A DNA stretch of 64,000 nucleotides from Flavobacteriales bacterium (GTDB lineage: Bacteria; Bacteroidota; Bacteroidia; Flavobacteriales_E; Vicingaceae): the NCBI GenBank assembly GCA_002401955.1, contig NVUQ01000001.1, positions 1-64,000 of the forward strand, read 5' to 3'. Both the position numbers and the translations under genes were made by a program. The first letter of the stretch is position 1; each line of letters starts with the position of its first letter. This document shows, piece by piece, positions 8,174-17,545 of the stretch. Under the pieces are notes generated by a model. The model saw only the letters and a list, made by a program, of their open reading frames with translations, was not told the origin of the DNA and did not search any database.

Positions 8174-8624
8174 ATAATGTAGCAATAGTAACTGGAGCAC
8201 CATGGTGATCTGATGGACCAATAATTTCGCCTTTAAAATATAGCGAATTGTTTTTTGATAGTAATTCAATGTTGTACTTGTGAGATTGGTTTTTTACTGA
8301 TTTGTTTTGAGGTATTTCACCAATCATTTGGCTATTATAATAAACCAATAATATTTGGCTTCCTTTTTCAGAAGGAATTTTATTGATTTGTTTTCCATTT
8401 TTATAAACAACTAGATCTTTACACAGAACATCTTTAGATTCGCACACCCATTTTATTTCAAGTAAATTTTTATCAATATTTTCATTAGTAGAAACAGTTA
8501 GGGGGTTTCCGTAAACAAAATGTTGAAGATAAGTTATTGGAGTGTTTCCTTTGTTTAAGCTTGGGTGTAAAGCAAATATCCCTGAAAAGAATAGGATGGA
8601 TAATATGTTTTTAGATAAAGTCAT
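8172..8624 (-). CDS. Exported protein of unknown function, end of ECF operon
   Basis: This 150-residue protein has a hydrophobic N-terminus (about residues 5-21) that looks like a signal peptide, though no clear cleavage motif is seen. The mature part is mostly predicted beta strand, has two cysteines close together (WVCESKDVLC) that could form a disulfide, and ends GPSDHHGAPVTIATL. I do not recognise the family. It lies 54 bp after the barrel protein and in the same direction, so it is probably the third gene of the sigma factor operon. Confidence 0.65.
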   Translation of the reverse strand: MTLSKNILSILFFSGIFALHPSLNKGNTPITYLQHFVYGNPLTVSTNENIDKNLLEIKWVCESKDVLCKDLVVYKNGKQINKIPSEKGSQILLVYYNSQMIGEIPQNKSVKNQSHKYNIELLSKNNSLYFKGEIIGPSDHHGAPVTIATL

Positions 8625-8678
8625 TTAATCTTAATTGCTTTATTACTAACACGTGGAAGGTTGTGGAAAGGTTGGAAT

Positions 8679-10238
8679 TTATTTTCCTTTTTTTAAGAAA
8701 ATATATTTAACACCTAGATTAAACTCGAAAGAAAAGTTTCTTGAAGCTGAAAAAGGGCTGCTATCTTTAGCATTGTTGGTTAATCCTTGATTGTATCTTA
8801 TACCTGGCGTAATTACCAACGTTTTTGTAATGTATCTATCTTGTTCAATTCCTAAAACAATCCCAAAATCAGTTTTAGTGTAGTCATCTAGTTTTTTAGA
8901 AGCACCATTTACATAAGAAACAGCTGACCTTAAATAACTTGCGTAAATTCCGCCAATAAGGTTGGTAGAATATACTTTATTGTCAAAAGTAGATTTGGTG
9001 TTCATTTTTTTAGCCAACAAACTAATAGAAGTGTAATTGAGATTTAGATTTTCTTGGTATAAAATGCCTTCTCTGTCAAATTCTCTTTTGTATCCCGAGG
9101 TAGAATTAAGGTTAATATTTGTTTCCATATTTAATTTGTCAGAAACAATAAAACCAACAGTTCCTCCAAAATTGTATCCAAAATCTAGCAAGGTATTTTG
9201 GTTGTATTCAGAAAGTGGCGAGTTTTCTTTAAGAGAGGTAAACATCCCTTGCTTTTTAACACCAGCGTTAAACCCAACGTAAATTCTTCTCGTGTAAATT
9301 CCAAACATAGAGTAAGAAGAAAATCTTTTACTGTTAAACACAATTTTATTATTGTCTTTTTTAACGAGATATTCTCCACTCACATACATTCGAGCAATAT
9401 CTTTTTCAGATAGTTTTTTATGGGTGATGTTTGTGTTGATGTTTCTTTCAGTCTCAGATTTTAATTCATCTAGCTTGTCTTTGTAAATAGAACTATAAAA
9501 TTCTTGGATTTTTTTTATATAAGTATAAGAGGTGTTTTCTTTACTTCTACTGCGTTTGTTAGGTTTTGTGGGGTTTACACTTTCTTTAGCATTTTGAAGG
9601 GTGGCAGCTATTTTTTCTTCAGGAGTTAGGTTTGTTTTGTTGTTAGATATTGTTTTTAAATCGTTTGAGTTGGCACTTAAAGCTGTGTTGTCTTTTTTAG
9701 ATGCTACATTTTTGTCAGCCTGATTAGTTGTGCTTGATTCGTTTTTAGTATCATTTAAAAAGGCAGCTTCGTAAGTTGTAGTGCTTTTGTTTGGAGTGTT
9801 AGTTAAGGAGCTAGCATTATTACTTTTAACAGTGTTTTTTTTAAGAGTAGTTATGTTGCTAGCAATTTGCTTGTTGTTAGTAGAGTAGTTGTCGTAAGCT
9901 AAATAGCTTCCAAAAAGTAAAAGAAAAACTGCAGTTCCTCTAATGGCTATATTTTTCCACCAAATAAGTTGATCATACCTATTTAATGATATCGCTAATT
10001 TATCCCAAACAGAAACTGTATCTAATCGAGTAGAAAGTTTTTCCCAAACCGTATAATCTGGTCGCTCTTCGAGTTTAGTTACTTCTTTTTTATACCATTC
10101 ACTAATCGTTTCGTCAGTTAGTGGTGTACTAGCATCTAGCTCTTCAGAAAGAGATTTCCATAGGTTTTTGTCGGGCTCAACATTGTAGTTGCTCAGCTCG
10201 TCTCTATACCAATCCTCTATGTTGTCTATATCTTTCAA
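8679..10238 (-). CDS. Anti-sigma-like membrane protein with C-terminal beta-barrel
   Basis: 519 residues with an unusual layout. Residues 7-35 and 45-73 are two copies of a roughly 30-residue module (xxxWYxxExxx...PDxxxWxxLSxxLD), with a third partial copy VWDKLAISL at 77-85. A single membrane helix follows (about 96-116), then a long Ser/Thr/Asn/Lys-rich segment (about 117-300), and finally strand-rich sequence (about 310-519) with Gly/aromatic alternation like the outer-membrane beta-barrel family, ending in KYIFLKKGK. Position 9 bp after an ECF sigma factor suggests the N-terminus binds the sigma factor. The protein may link the outer membrane to the cytoplasm; this is inference. Confidence 0.75.
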   Translation of the reverse strand: MKDIDNIEDWYRDELSNYNVEPDKNLWKSLSEELDASTPLTDETISEWYKKEVTKLEERPDYTVWEKLSTRLDTVSVWDKLAISLNRYDQLIWWKNIAIRGTAVFLLLFGSYLAYDNYSTNNKQIASNITTLKKNTVKSNNASSLTNTPNKSTTTYEAAFLNDTKNESSTTNQADKNVASKKDNTALSANSNDLKTISNNKTNLTPEEKIAATLQNAKESVNPTKPNKRSRSKENTSYTYIKKIQEFYSSIYKDKLDELKSETERNINTNITHKKLSEKDIARMYVSGEYLVKKDNNKIVFNSKRFSSYSMFGIYTRRIYVGFNAGVKKQGMFTSLKENSPLSEYNQNTLLDFGYNFGGTVGFIVSDKLNMETNINLNSTSGYKREFDREGILYQENLNLNYTSISLLAKKMNTKSTFDNKVYSTNLIGGIYASYLRSAVSYVNGASKKLDDYTKTDFGIVLGIEQDRYITKTLVITPGIRYNQGLTNNAKDSSPFSASRNFSFEFNLGVKYIFLKKGK

Positions 10239-10247
10239 CCCTTATTC

Positions 10248-10778
10248 TTATCTTATGTAATATTTGTTCACTAAATCTCTCAAAACACTTTTTGCTTTTG
10301 ATAATTGAGACTTTGATGTGCCAACACTAATGTTTAGCATGTCGGCTATTTCTTTATGTTTATATCCTTCAACCGTATAAAGGTTAAAAATGGTTTTTGC
10401 TCCTTTTGGAAGCATGTTTATAATATCAGATAAATCATTTGATTTTGAAATTTCAGAAGTGTCATCAAAGCTTCCAGCCAAGTATGCAGACTCTTGAAAG
10501 TCAACATTAGTCATTCTGTTGGTTTTTCTGAAATGGTCAATAGCTGTATTTACAATAATTCTTCTAATCCATGCATTTAAACTCCATGCATCATTGTATT
10601 TGTCAAACTTCTTAAATACTTTAAAGAAACCATCATGCAAAATGTCTTGAGCTAAGGCTCTGTCTTTAGTGTAAGTTAAACAAACGCCAAACATTTTAGA
10701 AGCAAACATGTTGTAGAGTGCTTCTTGATGTCTTCTGTTGCCTTGATAACAACCTTCTATTATTTCTTCTAAGTCCAA
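10248..10778 (-). CDS. ECF-type RNA polymerase sigma factor
   Basis: This 176-residue sigma-70 family factor contains regions 2 and 4 only. Region 2 is seen in LYNMFASKMFGVCLTY, DILHDGFFKVF and WIRRIIVNTAIDHFR (residues about 21-85). Region 4 is a helix-turn-helix in YKHKEIADMLNISVGTSKSQL (about 140-160). This is the size and layout of ECF factors controlling envelope functions. It is the first gene of a three-gene operon with the anti-sigma-like barrel protein. An imperfect palindrome with TATCG and CGATA arms lies 17-32 bp upstream of its ATG and may be regulatory. Confidence 0.93.
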   Translation of the reverse strand: MDLEEIIEGCYQGNRRHQEALYNMFASKMFGVCLTYTKDRALAQDILHDGFFKVFKKFDKYNDAWSLNAWIRRIIVNTAIDHFRKTNRMTNVDFQESAYLAGSFDDTSEISKSNDLSDIINMLPKGAKTIFNLYTVEGYKHKEIADMLNISVGTSKSQLSKAKSVLRDLVNKYYIR

Positions 10779-10933
10779 GTTTAAATATGAATTATATCGA
10801 AATTACGATAGTAATACGAGCGAATTGCTAAAAAGGTTGTGGTGTTATGATGGATTTATTTTAGGGGATAAAATTATGTTAAAATCTTATGAAAAAAAAG
10901 AGTTGTATAAAACGTTCAGTTTGTCGTTCTTTC

Positions 10934-10941
10934 TAACTTTG
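10934..10941 (+). promoter_or_regulatory. Bacteroidota -7 box for purL
   Basis: TAACTTTG matches TAnnTTTG and lies 23 nt before the purL ATG. The -33 position is poor, so confidence is limited. Confidence 0.45.
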
Positions 10942-10964
10942 CATCTCCTATTAAAAAAAGAAAA

Positions 10965-13900
10965 ATGATAGTATTCTTTAAGACTAAATCAGATAAGATT
11001 ATAGCGGTTCAATTTGATGGTAAAATGAACGGAAGTGATTTGTCTAAATTGAATTGGTTATTGGCTGGAGAGCAATTAAATGATTTAGAATTGTCTGGAT
11101 CTTTTATTGGTCCTAGAGCTGAAATGGTTTCTCCTTGGAGTACCAATGCCGTTGAAATTACTCAGAATATGGCAATAGAAAATATTGTTAGAATAGAAGA
11201 ATACATCATTGCTGAGTCTGTAGGTGTTGCTTACGATCCAATGTTAGCAAACATGTTTACATCATTATCTCAAGAATTATTTGATGTTGATGTTAAACCA
11301 GAAAGTGTTTTATCTATAGATAATATTGCTGCTTATAATCAAGCTGAAGGATTGGCGTTGAGTGAGGATGAGGTAGTTTATCTAGAAAATGTTAGTGTAA
11401 GAGTAGGAAGAAAATTAACAGATAGTGAAGTGTTTGGTTTTTCTCAGGTAAATTCTGAACACTGTCGACATAAAATATTTAACGGGAAATTTATTATTGA
11501 TGGACAAGAAAAACCTTCTTCATTATTTAATTTAATTCGTAAAACATCAAAAGAAAATCCAAACACAATTGTTTCGGCTTATAAGGATAATGTAAGTTTT
11601 GTTGAAGGACCTAAAGCAATGCAATTTGCTCCAGAAACTCAAAATAAAGCCGATTTCTTCGAAACAAAAGAAATAGATACAGTACTTTCTTTAAAGGCAG
11701 AAACACATAATTTTCCAACTACAGTTGAGCCTTTTAACGGTGCCGCAACTGGAGCTGGTGGAGAAATTAGAGATAGAATGGCAGGTGGACAAGGTTCTGT
11801 ACCAATGGCAGGAACTGCAGTTTACATGACTGCTTATTCTCGATTAGAAGATGATAGAGTTTGGGAAGGTGGAATGGAAGAAAGAAAGTGGTTGTACCAA
11901 ACACCAATGGATATTTTAATTAAAGCTTCTGATGGAGCTTCAGATTTTGGAAATAAATTCGGTCAACCACTAATTAACGGTTCTGTTTTAACTTTTGAGC
12001 ATGCTGAAAATGGAAAGAAATTTGGTTTCGATAAAGTGATAATGCAAGCCGGAGGAATTGGTTATGGCAAACATGAAGATGCCTTAAAACATGTGCCTGC
12101 AAAAGGAGATAAAATTGTTGTTTTAGGAGGAGATAACTATAGAATTGGAATGGGAGGGAGTTCTGTTTCTTCTGTGGCAACTGGAGAGTTTGCTAGTAAT
12201 ATTGAATTAAATGCGATACAACGTTCTAATCCTGAAATGCAAAAAAGAGCATGTAATGCTGTTAGAGCTTTTGTTGAATCAACTAATAATCCAATTATTT
12301 CTATACATGATCATGGTGCTGGTGGACATTTAAATTGTCTTTCAGAGTTGGTGGAAGAAGTTGGTGGAACAATTAACTTAAGAAGCCTGCCTATAGGAGA
12401 TCCTACTTTATCAGCTAAAGAAATTGTGGGTAACGAATCTCAAGAAAGAATGGGGTTGGTTATTAAAGAAGAAGATGTTGCTTTGTTACAAGAAATTTGT
12501 GACAGAGAAAGATCTCCAATCTACGTAGTTGGAGAAATAACAATGGATCACAATTTTAAATTTGAAGATGAAGAAACGGGAGAAAATCCAATTGACCTTC
12601 AAATAGAAGATATGTTTGGTAGTCCTCCAAAAACAGTAATTACTGATAATACTTTAAACACAAAATTTAAAGCTATTGAATATGAAAGTAATCAAATTGA
12701 AAGCTACTTAAAACAAGTATTGCAATTAGAAGCTGTTGCTTGTAAAGATTGGTTAACAAACAAAGTAGATCGATCTGTAACTGGTAAAATTGCCAAACAA
12801 CAAACGACTGGAGAAATTCAATTACCATTAAATAATTTAGGCGTTGTTGCAATAGATTTTAAAGGAGAAGCAGGAATTGCAACAGCTTTAGGGCATGCTC
12901 CAGTTAACGCTTTAATTAATCCGAAAAATGGAAGTAAAATGGCGATTTCCGAAGCGCTAACAAACATTGTTTGGGCTCCATTTAAAGAAGGGTTAAAATC
13001 AGTTTCATTAAGTGCAAACTGGATGTGGCCTTGTAAAAACGAAGGAGAAGATGCTCGTTTATATGAGGCTGTTGAAGCAATAAGTGATTTTGCATGTAAC
13101 TTAGGAATCAATATTCCAACAGGAAAGGATTCTCTTTCTATGGTTCAGAAATATAAAGATGATGCGGTTTATGCACCAGGAACAGTAATTATCTCTGCTT
13201 CTGGAGAAGTATCTGATGTTAAAAAAGTAATTGAACCAACTTTAGTTAATGAAGAAAATACTTCGTTAATATTAGTTGATTTTGCTAAAGGGAAATTTGA
13301 ATTGGGTGGTTCTTCATTTGCACAAGTGGTTAATACGTTAGGAGATGTTTCTCCAACAGTAACTGATGATGAATATTTCGCGAGAACGTTTAATGCAATT
13401 CAAAAATTAATCAATGATGGAGTTGTTCTAGCGGGGCACGATGTTTCTGCAGGAGGATTGATTACGACATTGTTGGAAATGAATTTTCCAAATGTGACTG
13501 GAGGATTAAACATTAATTTGGCGTCATTAGAAGAAAGAGACATTGTAAAAATATTGTTTAGCGAAATTGCGGCAGTTGTTATTCAAGTAAAAAATAGCGA
13601 TGCTGTTGTTTCTGAATTTGGTAAAAATGGTATTCATGCTCATATTATAGGAATGCCAACAACTGAAAGAATAATTAATATTAAGCATCACGGTGCTGAG
13701 TTGAATTTTGATATTGATGAGATGAGAGATGTTTGGTACAAGACATCTTACTTATTAGATCAAAAACAATCTACAGAGAAATTAGCAACAGAACGTTTTG
13801 AAACGTATAAAAACACCATTTTAAATTATAAATTCCCTGAGAATTTTACTGGAAAACTTTCTGATTATGCAGCAGAGCATGGGAGAAAAAATAAAACAGG

Positions 13901-14645
13901 AGTTAAAGCAGCTATTATACGTGAGAAAGGGGTGAATGGAGATAGAGAAATGGCTTATTCTCTATTCTTGGCAGGATTTGATGTGAAAGATATTCATATG
14001 ACAGATTTAATCTCTGGAAGAGAAGATCTAAGCGATGTAAATATGATTGTTTATGTTGGAGGATTCTCTAATTCGGATGTATTAGGTTCTGCTAAAGGTT
14101 GGGCTGGAGCATTCTTATATAATCCAAAAGCAAAACAAGCCCTAGATAATTTTTATGCTAGACCAGATACTTTAAGTTTAGGTGTTTGCAATGGTTGTCA
14201 GTTAATGATGGAGTTAGGTTTAATTGAGTCTAAAGGAGCAACTCAGCCAATGCATCATAACGCCTCAGGTAAGTTTGAATCAGGGTATCTAAATGTTGTT
14301 ATTCCAGAAAATAATTCTGTTATGTTAAATTCATTAGCAGGAAGTAATTTAGGGATTTGGGTTGCTCATGGAGAAGGTCGTTTCTTGTTTGAAGGAGCTG
14401 AAGAAGATTATAATATTTCAATGAAATATAGTTCAAATCACTATCCAGCTAATCCAAATGCTTCAGAATTTAATACAGCAGGAATCTGTTCTAATGATGG
14501 TCGTCATTTAGCAATGATGCCGCACTTAGAAAGAATTATTTTCCCATGGCAAGCAGCACATTATCCATCAGATAAAAAACAAGATGAGGTAACTCCTTGG
14601 TTTGAAGCTTTTGTAAATGCGAAGAAGTGGGTAGAGAAACAATAG
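10965..14645 (+). CDS. purL: Phosphoribosylformylglycinamidine synthase, single-chain
   Basis: This 1226-residue large PurL carries out the glutamine- and ATP-dependent fourth step of purine synthesis (FGAR to FGAM). The synthetase half shows VNSEHCRHKIFNG, LKAETHNFPTTVEPFNGAATGAGG and the repeat-domain HDVSAGGL. The C-terminal class I glutaminase has its nucleophile Cys1075 in GVCNGCQ and the matching MPHLERIIFPWQ near the end. Length fits the one-chain form (about 1,290 residues in Proteobacteria) rather than the PurS/PurQ/PurL three-subunit form. It is monocistronic. Confidence 0.97.
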   Translation: MIVFFKTKSDKIIAVQFDGKMNGSDLSKLNWLLAGEQLNDLELSGSFIGPRAEMVSPWSTNAVEITQNMAIENIVRIEEYIIAESVGVAYDPMLANMFTSLSQELFDVDVKPESVLSIDNIAAYNQAEGLALSEDEVVYLENVSVRVGRKLTDSEVFGFSQVNSEHCRHKIFNGKFIIDGQEKPSSLFNLIRKTSKENPNTIVSAYKDNVSFVEGPKAMQFAPETQNKADFFETKEIDTVLSLKAETHNFPTTVEPFNGAATGAGGEIRDRMAGGQGSVPMAGTAVYMTAYSRLEDDRVWEGGMEERKWLYQTPMDILIKASDGASDFGNKFGQPLINGSVLTFEHAENGKKFGFDKVIMQAGGIGYGKHEDALKHVPAKGDKIVVLGGDNYRIGMGGSSVSSVATGEFASNIELNAIQRSNPEMQKRACNAVRAFVESTNNPIISIHDHGAGGHLNCLSELVEEVGGTINLRSLPIGDPTLSAKEIVGNESQERMGLVIKEEDVALLQEICDRERSPIYVVGEITMDHNFKFEDEETGENPIDLQIEDMFGSPPKTVITDNTLNTKFKAIEYESNQIESYLKQVLQLEAVACKDWLTNKVDRSVTGKIAKQQTTGEIQLPLNNLGVVAIDFKGEAGIATALGHAPVNALINPKNGSKMAISEALTNIVWAPFKEGLKSVSLSANWMWPCKNEGEDARLYEAVEAISDFACNLGINIPTGKDSLSMVQKYKDDAVYAPGTVIISASGEVSDVKKVIEPTLVNEENTSLILVDFAKGKFELGGSSFAQVVNTLGDVSPTVTDDEYFARTFNAIQKLINDGVVLAGHDVSAGGLITTLLEMNFPNVTGGLNINLASLEERDIVKILFSEIAAVVIQVKNSDAVVSEFGKNGIHAHIIGMPTTERIINIKHHGAELNFDIDEMRDVWYKTSYLLDQKQSTEKLATERFETYKNTILNYKFPENFTGKLSDYAAEHGRKNKTGVKAAIIREKGVNGDREMAYSLFLAGFDVKDIHMTDLISGREDLSDVNMIVYVGGFSNSDVLGSAKGWAGAFLYNPKAKQALDNFYARPDTLSLGVCNGCQLMMELGLIESKGATQPMHHNASGKFESGYLNVVIPENNSVMLNSLAGSNLGIWVAHGEGRFLFEGAEEDYNISMKYSSNHYPANPNASEFNTAGICSNDGRHLAMMPHLERIIFPWQAAHYPSDKKQDEVTPWFEAFVNAKKWVEKQ

Positions 14646-14684
14646 TTGTTAGTGTTTGGTTTTTAGTTGATAGAAATTAAACAA

Positions 14685-14830
14685 AACACGTCATTGCGGG
14701 CTTGACTCGCAACCTCATTTAATGTCATTCTCAGCTTGACTGGGAATCTAAAGAAACAGAGGGATCTTTTGAAAACTTTGAAAAAAAGTTAAAGATACCT
14801 CGGCTAAGCTCGGTGTGACATTCTCAATTG
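14685..14830. repeat. Dispersed intergenic repeat cluster
   Basis: The spacer between purL and the transporter holds three related phrases: TCATTGCGGGCTTGACTCGC, TCATTCTCAGCTTGACTGGG and, inverted, CTCGGCTAAGCTCGGTGTGA. These resemble the TGTCATTCCGAGCTTGACTCGG-type repeats scattered between genes in many Bacteroidota. A shorter relative is at 19593-19630. No ORF or clear terminator. Confidence 0.65.
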
Positions 14831-14847
14831 GTACATCGCCACAATCA

Positions 14848-15711
14848 TTACACCTTTTTAGAAATAGATTTCATACCATAAGCAATAATAATCCCGCCTG
14901 TAAAAAACATGATTAAGCTATAAACAGCAGGTGCTATCGCAAAAGCGGTATTAGATAATGAAACTGTTGCAATTGCAATTGCCATTGTTCCGTTTTGAAT
15001 ACCAGATTCGATAGAAATAGAAACTGCTTGTCTTTGAGTTAGACGAGTAATTTTTGCCGAGAAAAAACCTAAAGTCATAGTTACTAAGTTAAGTGTTAAA
15101 GCGATTAAACCTGCTTGCTGAAAATAAGGGATAAGATTTTCTTTTTCTTTTAAAATAATACCTATAATCACCAATAACAATACTAAAGCAGATGCAACTT
15201 TAACAGGCTTTCCCATTTTGTCTGCAAAATTCGATTTGTAATGTTTAATCAACATCCCAATGGAAATAGGAATTATGATAATTACAAAAATCTGAGCTAT
15301 AGTTTGAGGGATGTTTAGCTGTATCATTTCACCCGCATCTAGAAACTGAGTTAATGCAAAGTTGATTACAAATGGAATGGTAATGATGGTTAATAGGCTA
15401 TTTGCTGCAGTTAATGAAACAGATAGAGCAGTATCTCCTTTAGCTAAGTGGGTAATTAGATTTGATGTGGCACCACCAGGGCAGGCTGCTAAAATCATTA
15501 TTCCTATTGCGATATCTTTGTTTACATCAAAAACAGAAATAAGTGCAAAGGCGATAATTGGCAATAAAATAAGTTGATTAATTAATCCAACAATTATGGC
15601 TTTTGGCTCTTTGAAAATTCGTAAAAAGTCTTCTTTTACAAGGGATAACCCCATGCCAAGCATAATAATAATTAATGATACAGCTAAGGCGATTGTTGTT
15701 GCGTTATTCAT
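14848..15711 (-). CDS. Bile acid:sodium symporter-family transporter (SBF-like)
   Basis: 287 residues with about nine hydrophobic segments. The core phrase AACPGGATSNLITHLAKGD (about residues 78-96) is the conserved sodium-site region of the BASS family, followed by the second crossover region ESGIQNGTMAIAIA. Bacterial members carry small organic acids such as pyruvate, pantoate or bile-acid-like anions with Na+. The substrate cannot be predicted. It is convergent with purL and has no functional partner nearby. Confidence 0.9.
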   Translation of the reverse strand: MNNATTIALAVSLIIIMLGMGLSLVKEDFLRIFKEPKAIIVGLINQLILLPIIAFALISVFDVNKDIAIGIMILAACPGGATSNLITHLAKGDTALSVSLTAANSLLTIITIPFVINFALTQFLDAGEMIQLNIPQTIAQIFVIIIIPISIGMLIKHYKSNFADKMGKPVKVASALVLLLVIIGIILKEKENLIPYFQQAGLIALTLNLVTMTLGFFSAKITRLTQRQAVSISIESGIQNGTMAIAIATVSLSNTAFAIAPAVYSLIMFFTGGIIIAYGMKSISKKV

Positions 15712-15854
15712 AGTTAAACGATTTTGTTTTATCAGGCACTAAAATAATAAAGTGATGTGAACTATTAATGCTTTTTTTAGCCTCCTAAATTCAACAATTT
15801 ATTGCTAAATAGTATAGTGAACTCTTCAATAAGTTTTATAATCAGAAAAACTTA

Positions 15855-15884
15855 TTGTAAAAAAGGTAAAAAATAGTATTTTTG
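15855..15884 (+). promoter_or_regulatory. Promoter of tRNA-Leu
   Basis: A TTG at 15855-15857 and TATTTTTG at 15877-15884 are 19 bp apart, matching the Bacteroidota -33/-7 arrangement. The -7 box ends 10 nt before the tRNA. Confidence 0.7.
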
Positions 15885-15894
15885 CACTCCTTTT

Positions 15895-15976
15895 GCAGGT
15901 GTGGTGGAATTGGTAGACACGCTAGACTTAGGATCTAGTGCCGCGAGGTGTGAGAGTTCGAGTCTCTCCACCTGTA
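15895..15976 (+). tRNA. tRNA-Leu (anticodon TAG)
   Basis: This is a class II tRNA of 82 nt. The acceptor GCAGGTG pairs with CACCTGT, the anticodon stem-loop is CTAGA-CTTAGGA-TCTAG giving anticodon TAG (leucine CUA codons), there is a short variable arm TGCCGCGAGGTG, and the T arm is GAGAG-TTCGAGT-CTCTC. No CCA is encoded. Confidence 0.95.
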
Positions 15977-15982
15977 CAAAGA

Positions 15983-16014
15983 AAAGGTATAAGGGTTAAC
16001 CTTGTACCTTTTTT
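15983..16014 (+). terminator. Terminator after tRNA-Leu
   Basis: A hairpin pairs AAAGGTA with TACCTTT and AAGG with CCTT across one mismatch, with loop GTTAA, followed by a T run. It separates the tRNA from trigger factor. Confidence 0.75.
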
Positions 16015-16045
16015 ATTAAAAACAAACTTTACAAAAAAGTAACAA

Positions 16046-17407
16046 ATGAATATTACTAAACAAAAAGTTGACGATTTAAATGCAGTTATTAAAGTGCAAT
16101 TAGATCAAGCCGATTATCAAGAAAAAGTTGATAAGGTTTTGAAAGATCATCGTAAAAATGCAAACATTCCTGGTTTTAGAAAAGGTCATGTTCCTATGGG
16201 GATGATTAAGAAGCAAGTTGGAGTGAGTGTTATGGTTGATGAAATCAATAAGGTGTTATCTGAATCTTTACATAAGTTTATTACTGATGAAGATTTAAAC
16301 CTTTTAGGTAATCCTCTTCCAAAGTTGGATGATCAAGAAAAAATTGATTGGGCAAATCAAAAAGATTTTGAGTTTAATTATGAGGTTGGTATTGCACCAG
16401 AATTTAATATTGATGTTGTTTCTAAATTAAAAGTTGACTACTATAAGATTAAGGTTGCTGAAAAAGATGTAGATAAATACATTACTGATGTGGCTAAGCG
16501 TTACGGTAAAATGAGTAATCCAGATGTTGCTGGAGCTGATGATATGATTTTTGGAAAGTTTGAGGAATTAGACGGAACAGGAAATGTTAAAGAAGGTGGA
16601 ATTAATCATTCTTCAGTTATCATTATTGAAGCAGTAACAGATAAAAAAGTTCAAAAGAGTTTAGTTGGTGCAAAAGCTAATGATACATTTGATATAGATC
16701 CAAAAATTGTTTCTGTAAATGTATCTGACCAAGCTGCTGCAATTGGAGTTGATGTTGCTACATTAAGTAAAATTATATCTAAGTTTAAATTTACTGTTGA
16801 GAAAATAAATAAAATTATTCCAGCAGAAATTAATCAAGAATTATTTGATAAAGTTTACGGACCAGGAGTTGTTTCAGAAGTGAAAGAATTTAGAACTATG
16901 GTCTCTGATGAATTAGGAAAAGGATTGTCTACCGATGCGGATAGAAAATTAAAAGCAGATATTCAAGATAAATTAATTGAGAAATTAAAATTAAAATTGC
17001 CTGATACTTTCTTAAAAAGATGGATAAAAGAATCTAACGAAAAGCCTATTACCGCAGAGCAGGTTGAAGAAGAATATGAAAACTATTCTAAAGGTTTACA
17101 ATGGCAATTAATCGAAAATAAATTAATTCAGAGTAATGATATTAAAGTTACTCCAGAAGAAGTTGTAGAGCATACAAAAGGATTGTTAGCACAACAAATG
17201 GCAGGAATGGGATTGCCAGGAGGAACTAATGATGAAGAATTAACAGAAACTGCCAATAGAGTGCTTCAAAATGAAGAAGAGGCAAAAAATTTATACATGA
17301 TGATGTATGATATGAAGTTAATGGATCTTTATAAAAGTACTTTAAAGCTAAAAGAAAAGGAAGTCACTTATGAAGACTTTATAAAAATAGCTTACGACAA
17401 AAAATAA
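16046..17407 (+). CDS. tig: Trigger factor (ribosome-associated chaperone)
   Basis: This 453-residue protein has the trigger factor layout. The N-terminal ribosome-binding domain contains IPGFRKGHVPMGMIKKQ (about residues 41-57), where the GFRxGxxP loop docks on ribosomal protein L23. A diverged PPIase-like middle domain (about 150-250) and a long helical C-terminal substrate-binding domain follow. The peptidyl-prolyl isomerase region is poorly conserved, as is usual in Bacteroidota. It folds nascent chains in the cytoplasm. clpP follows, separated by a terminator, which keeps the common tig-clpP pairing. Confidence 0.95.
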   Translation: MNITKQKVDDLNAVIKVQLDQADYQEKVDKVLKDHRKNANIPGFRKGHVPMGMIKKQVGVSVMVDEINKVLSESLHKFITDEDLNLLGNPLPKLDDQEKIDWANQKDFEFNYEVGIAPEFNIDVVSKLKVDYYKIKVAEKDVDKYITDVAKRYGKMSNPDVAGADDMIFGKFEELDGTGNVKEGGINHSSVIIIEAVTDKKVQKSLVGAKANDTFDIDPKIVSVNVSDQAAAIGVDVATLSKIISKFKFTVEKINKIIPAEINQELFDKVYGPGVVSEVKEFRTMVSDELGKGLSTDADRKLKADIQDKLIEKLKLKLPDTFLKRWIKESNEKPITAEQVEEEYENYSKGLQWQLIENKLIQSNDIKVTPEEVVEHTKGLLAQQMAGMGLPGGTNDEELTETANRVLQNEEEAKNLYMMMYDMKLMDLYKSTLKLKEKEVTYEDFIKIAYDKK

Positions 17408-17412
17408 AAATT

Positions 17413-17439
17413 AAAGCCTCACATTGTGGGGCTTTTTTT
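17413..17439 (+). terminator. Terminator after tig
   Basis: A ten-base-pair stem AAAGCCTCAC / GTGGGGCTTT with a 3-nt loop and a T run lies just after the tig stop codon. Confidence 0.85.
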
Positions 17440-17545
17440 ATGCTGATAAGTTGTTCTTAAAAATTCATAAAAACCAAAAAGAGAATAACAATATTATAGT
17501 AAATTAGTCGTCTAATTTTAGGATACAAATTAAAACAAAAGAAAT

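Noticed and set aside
12818-13111. Antisense ORF within purL
   Set aside because: A shadow of the strongly coding plus strand, with no start context or recognisable protein.
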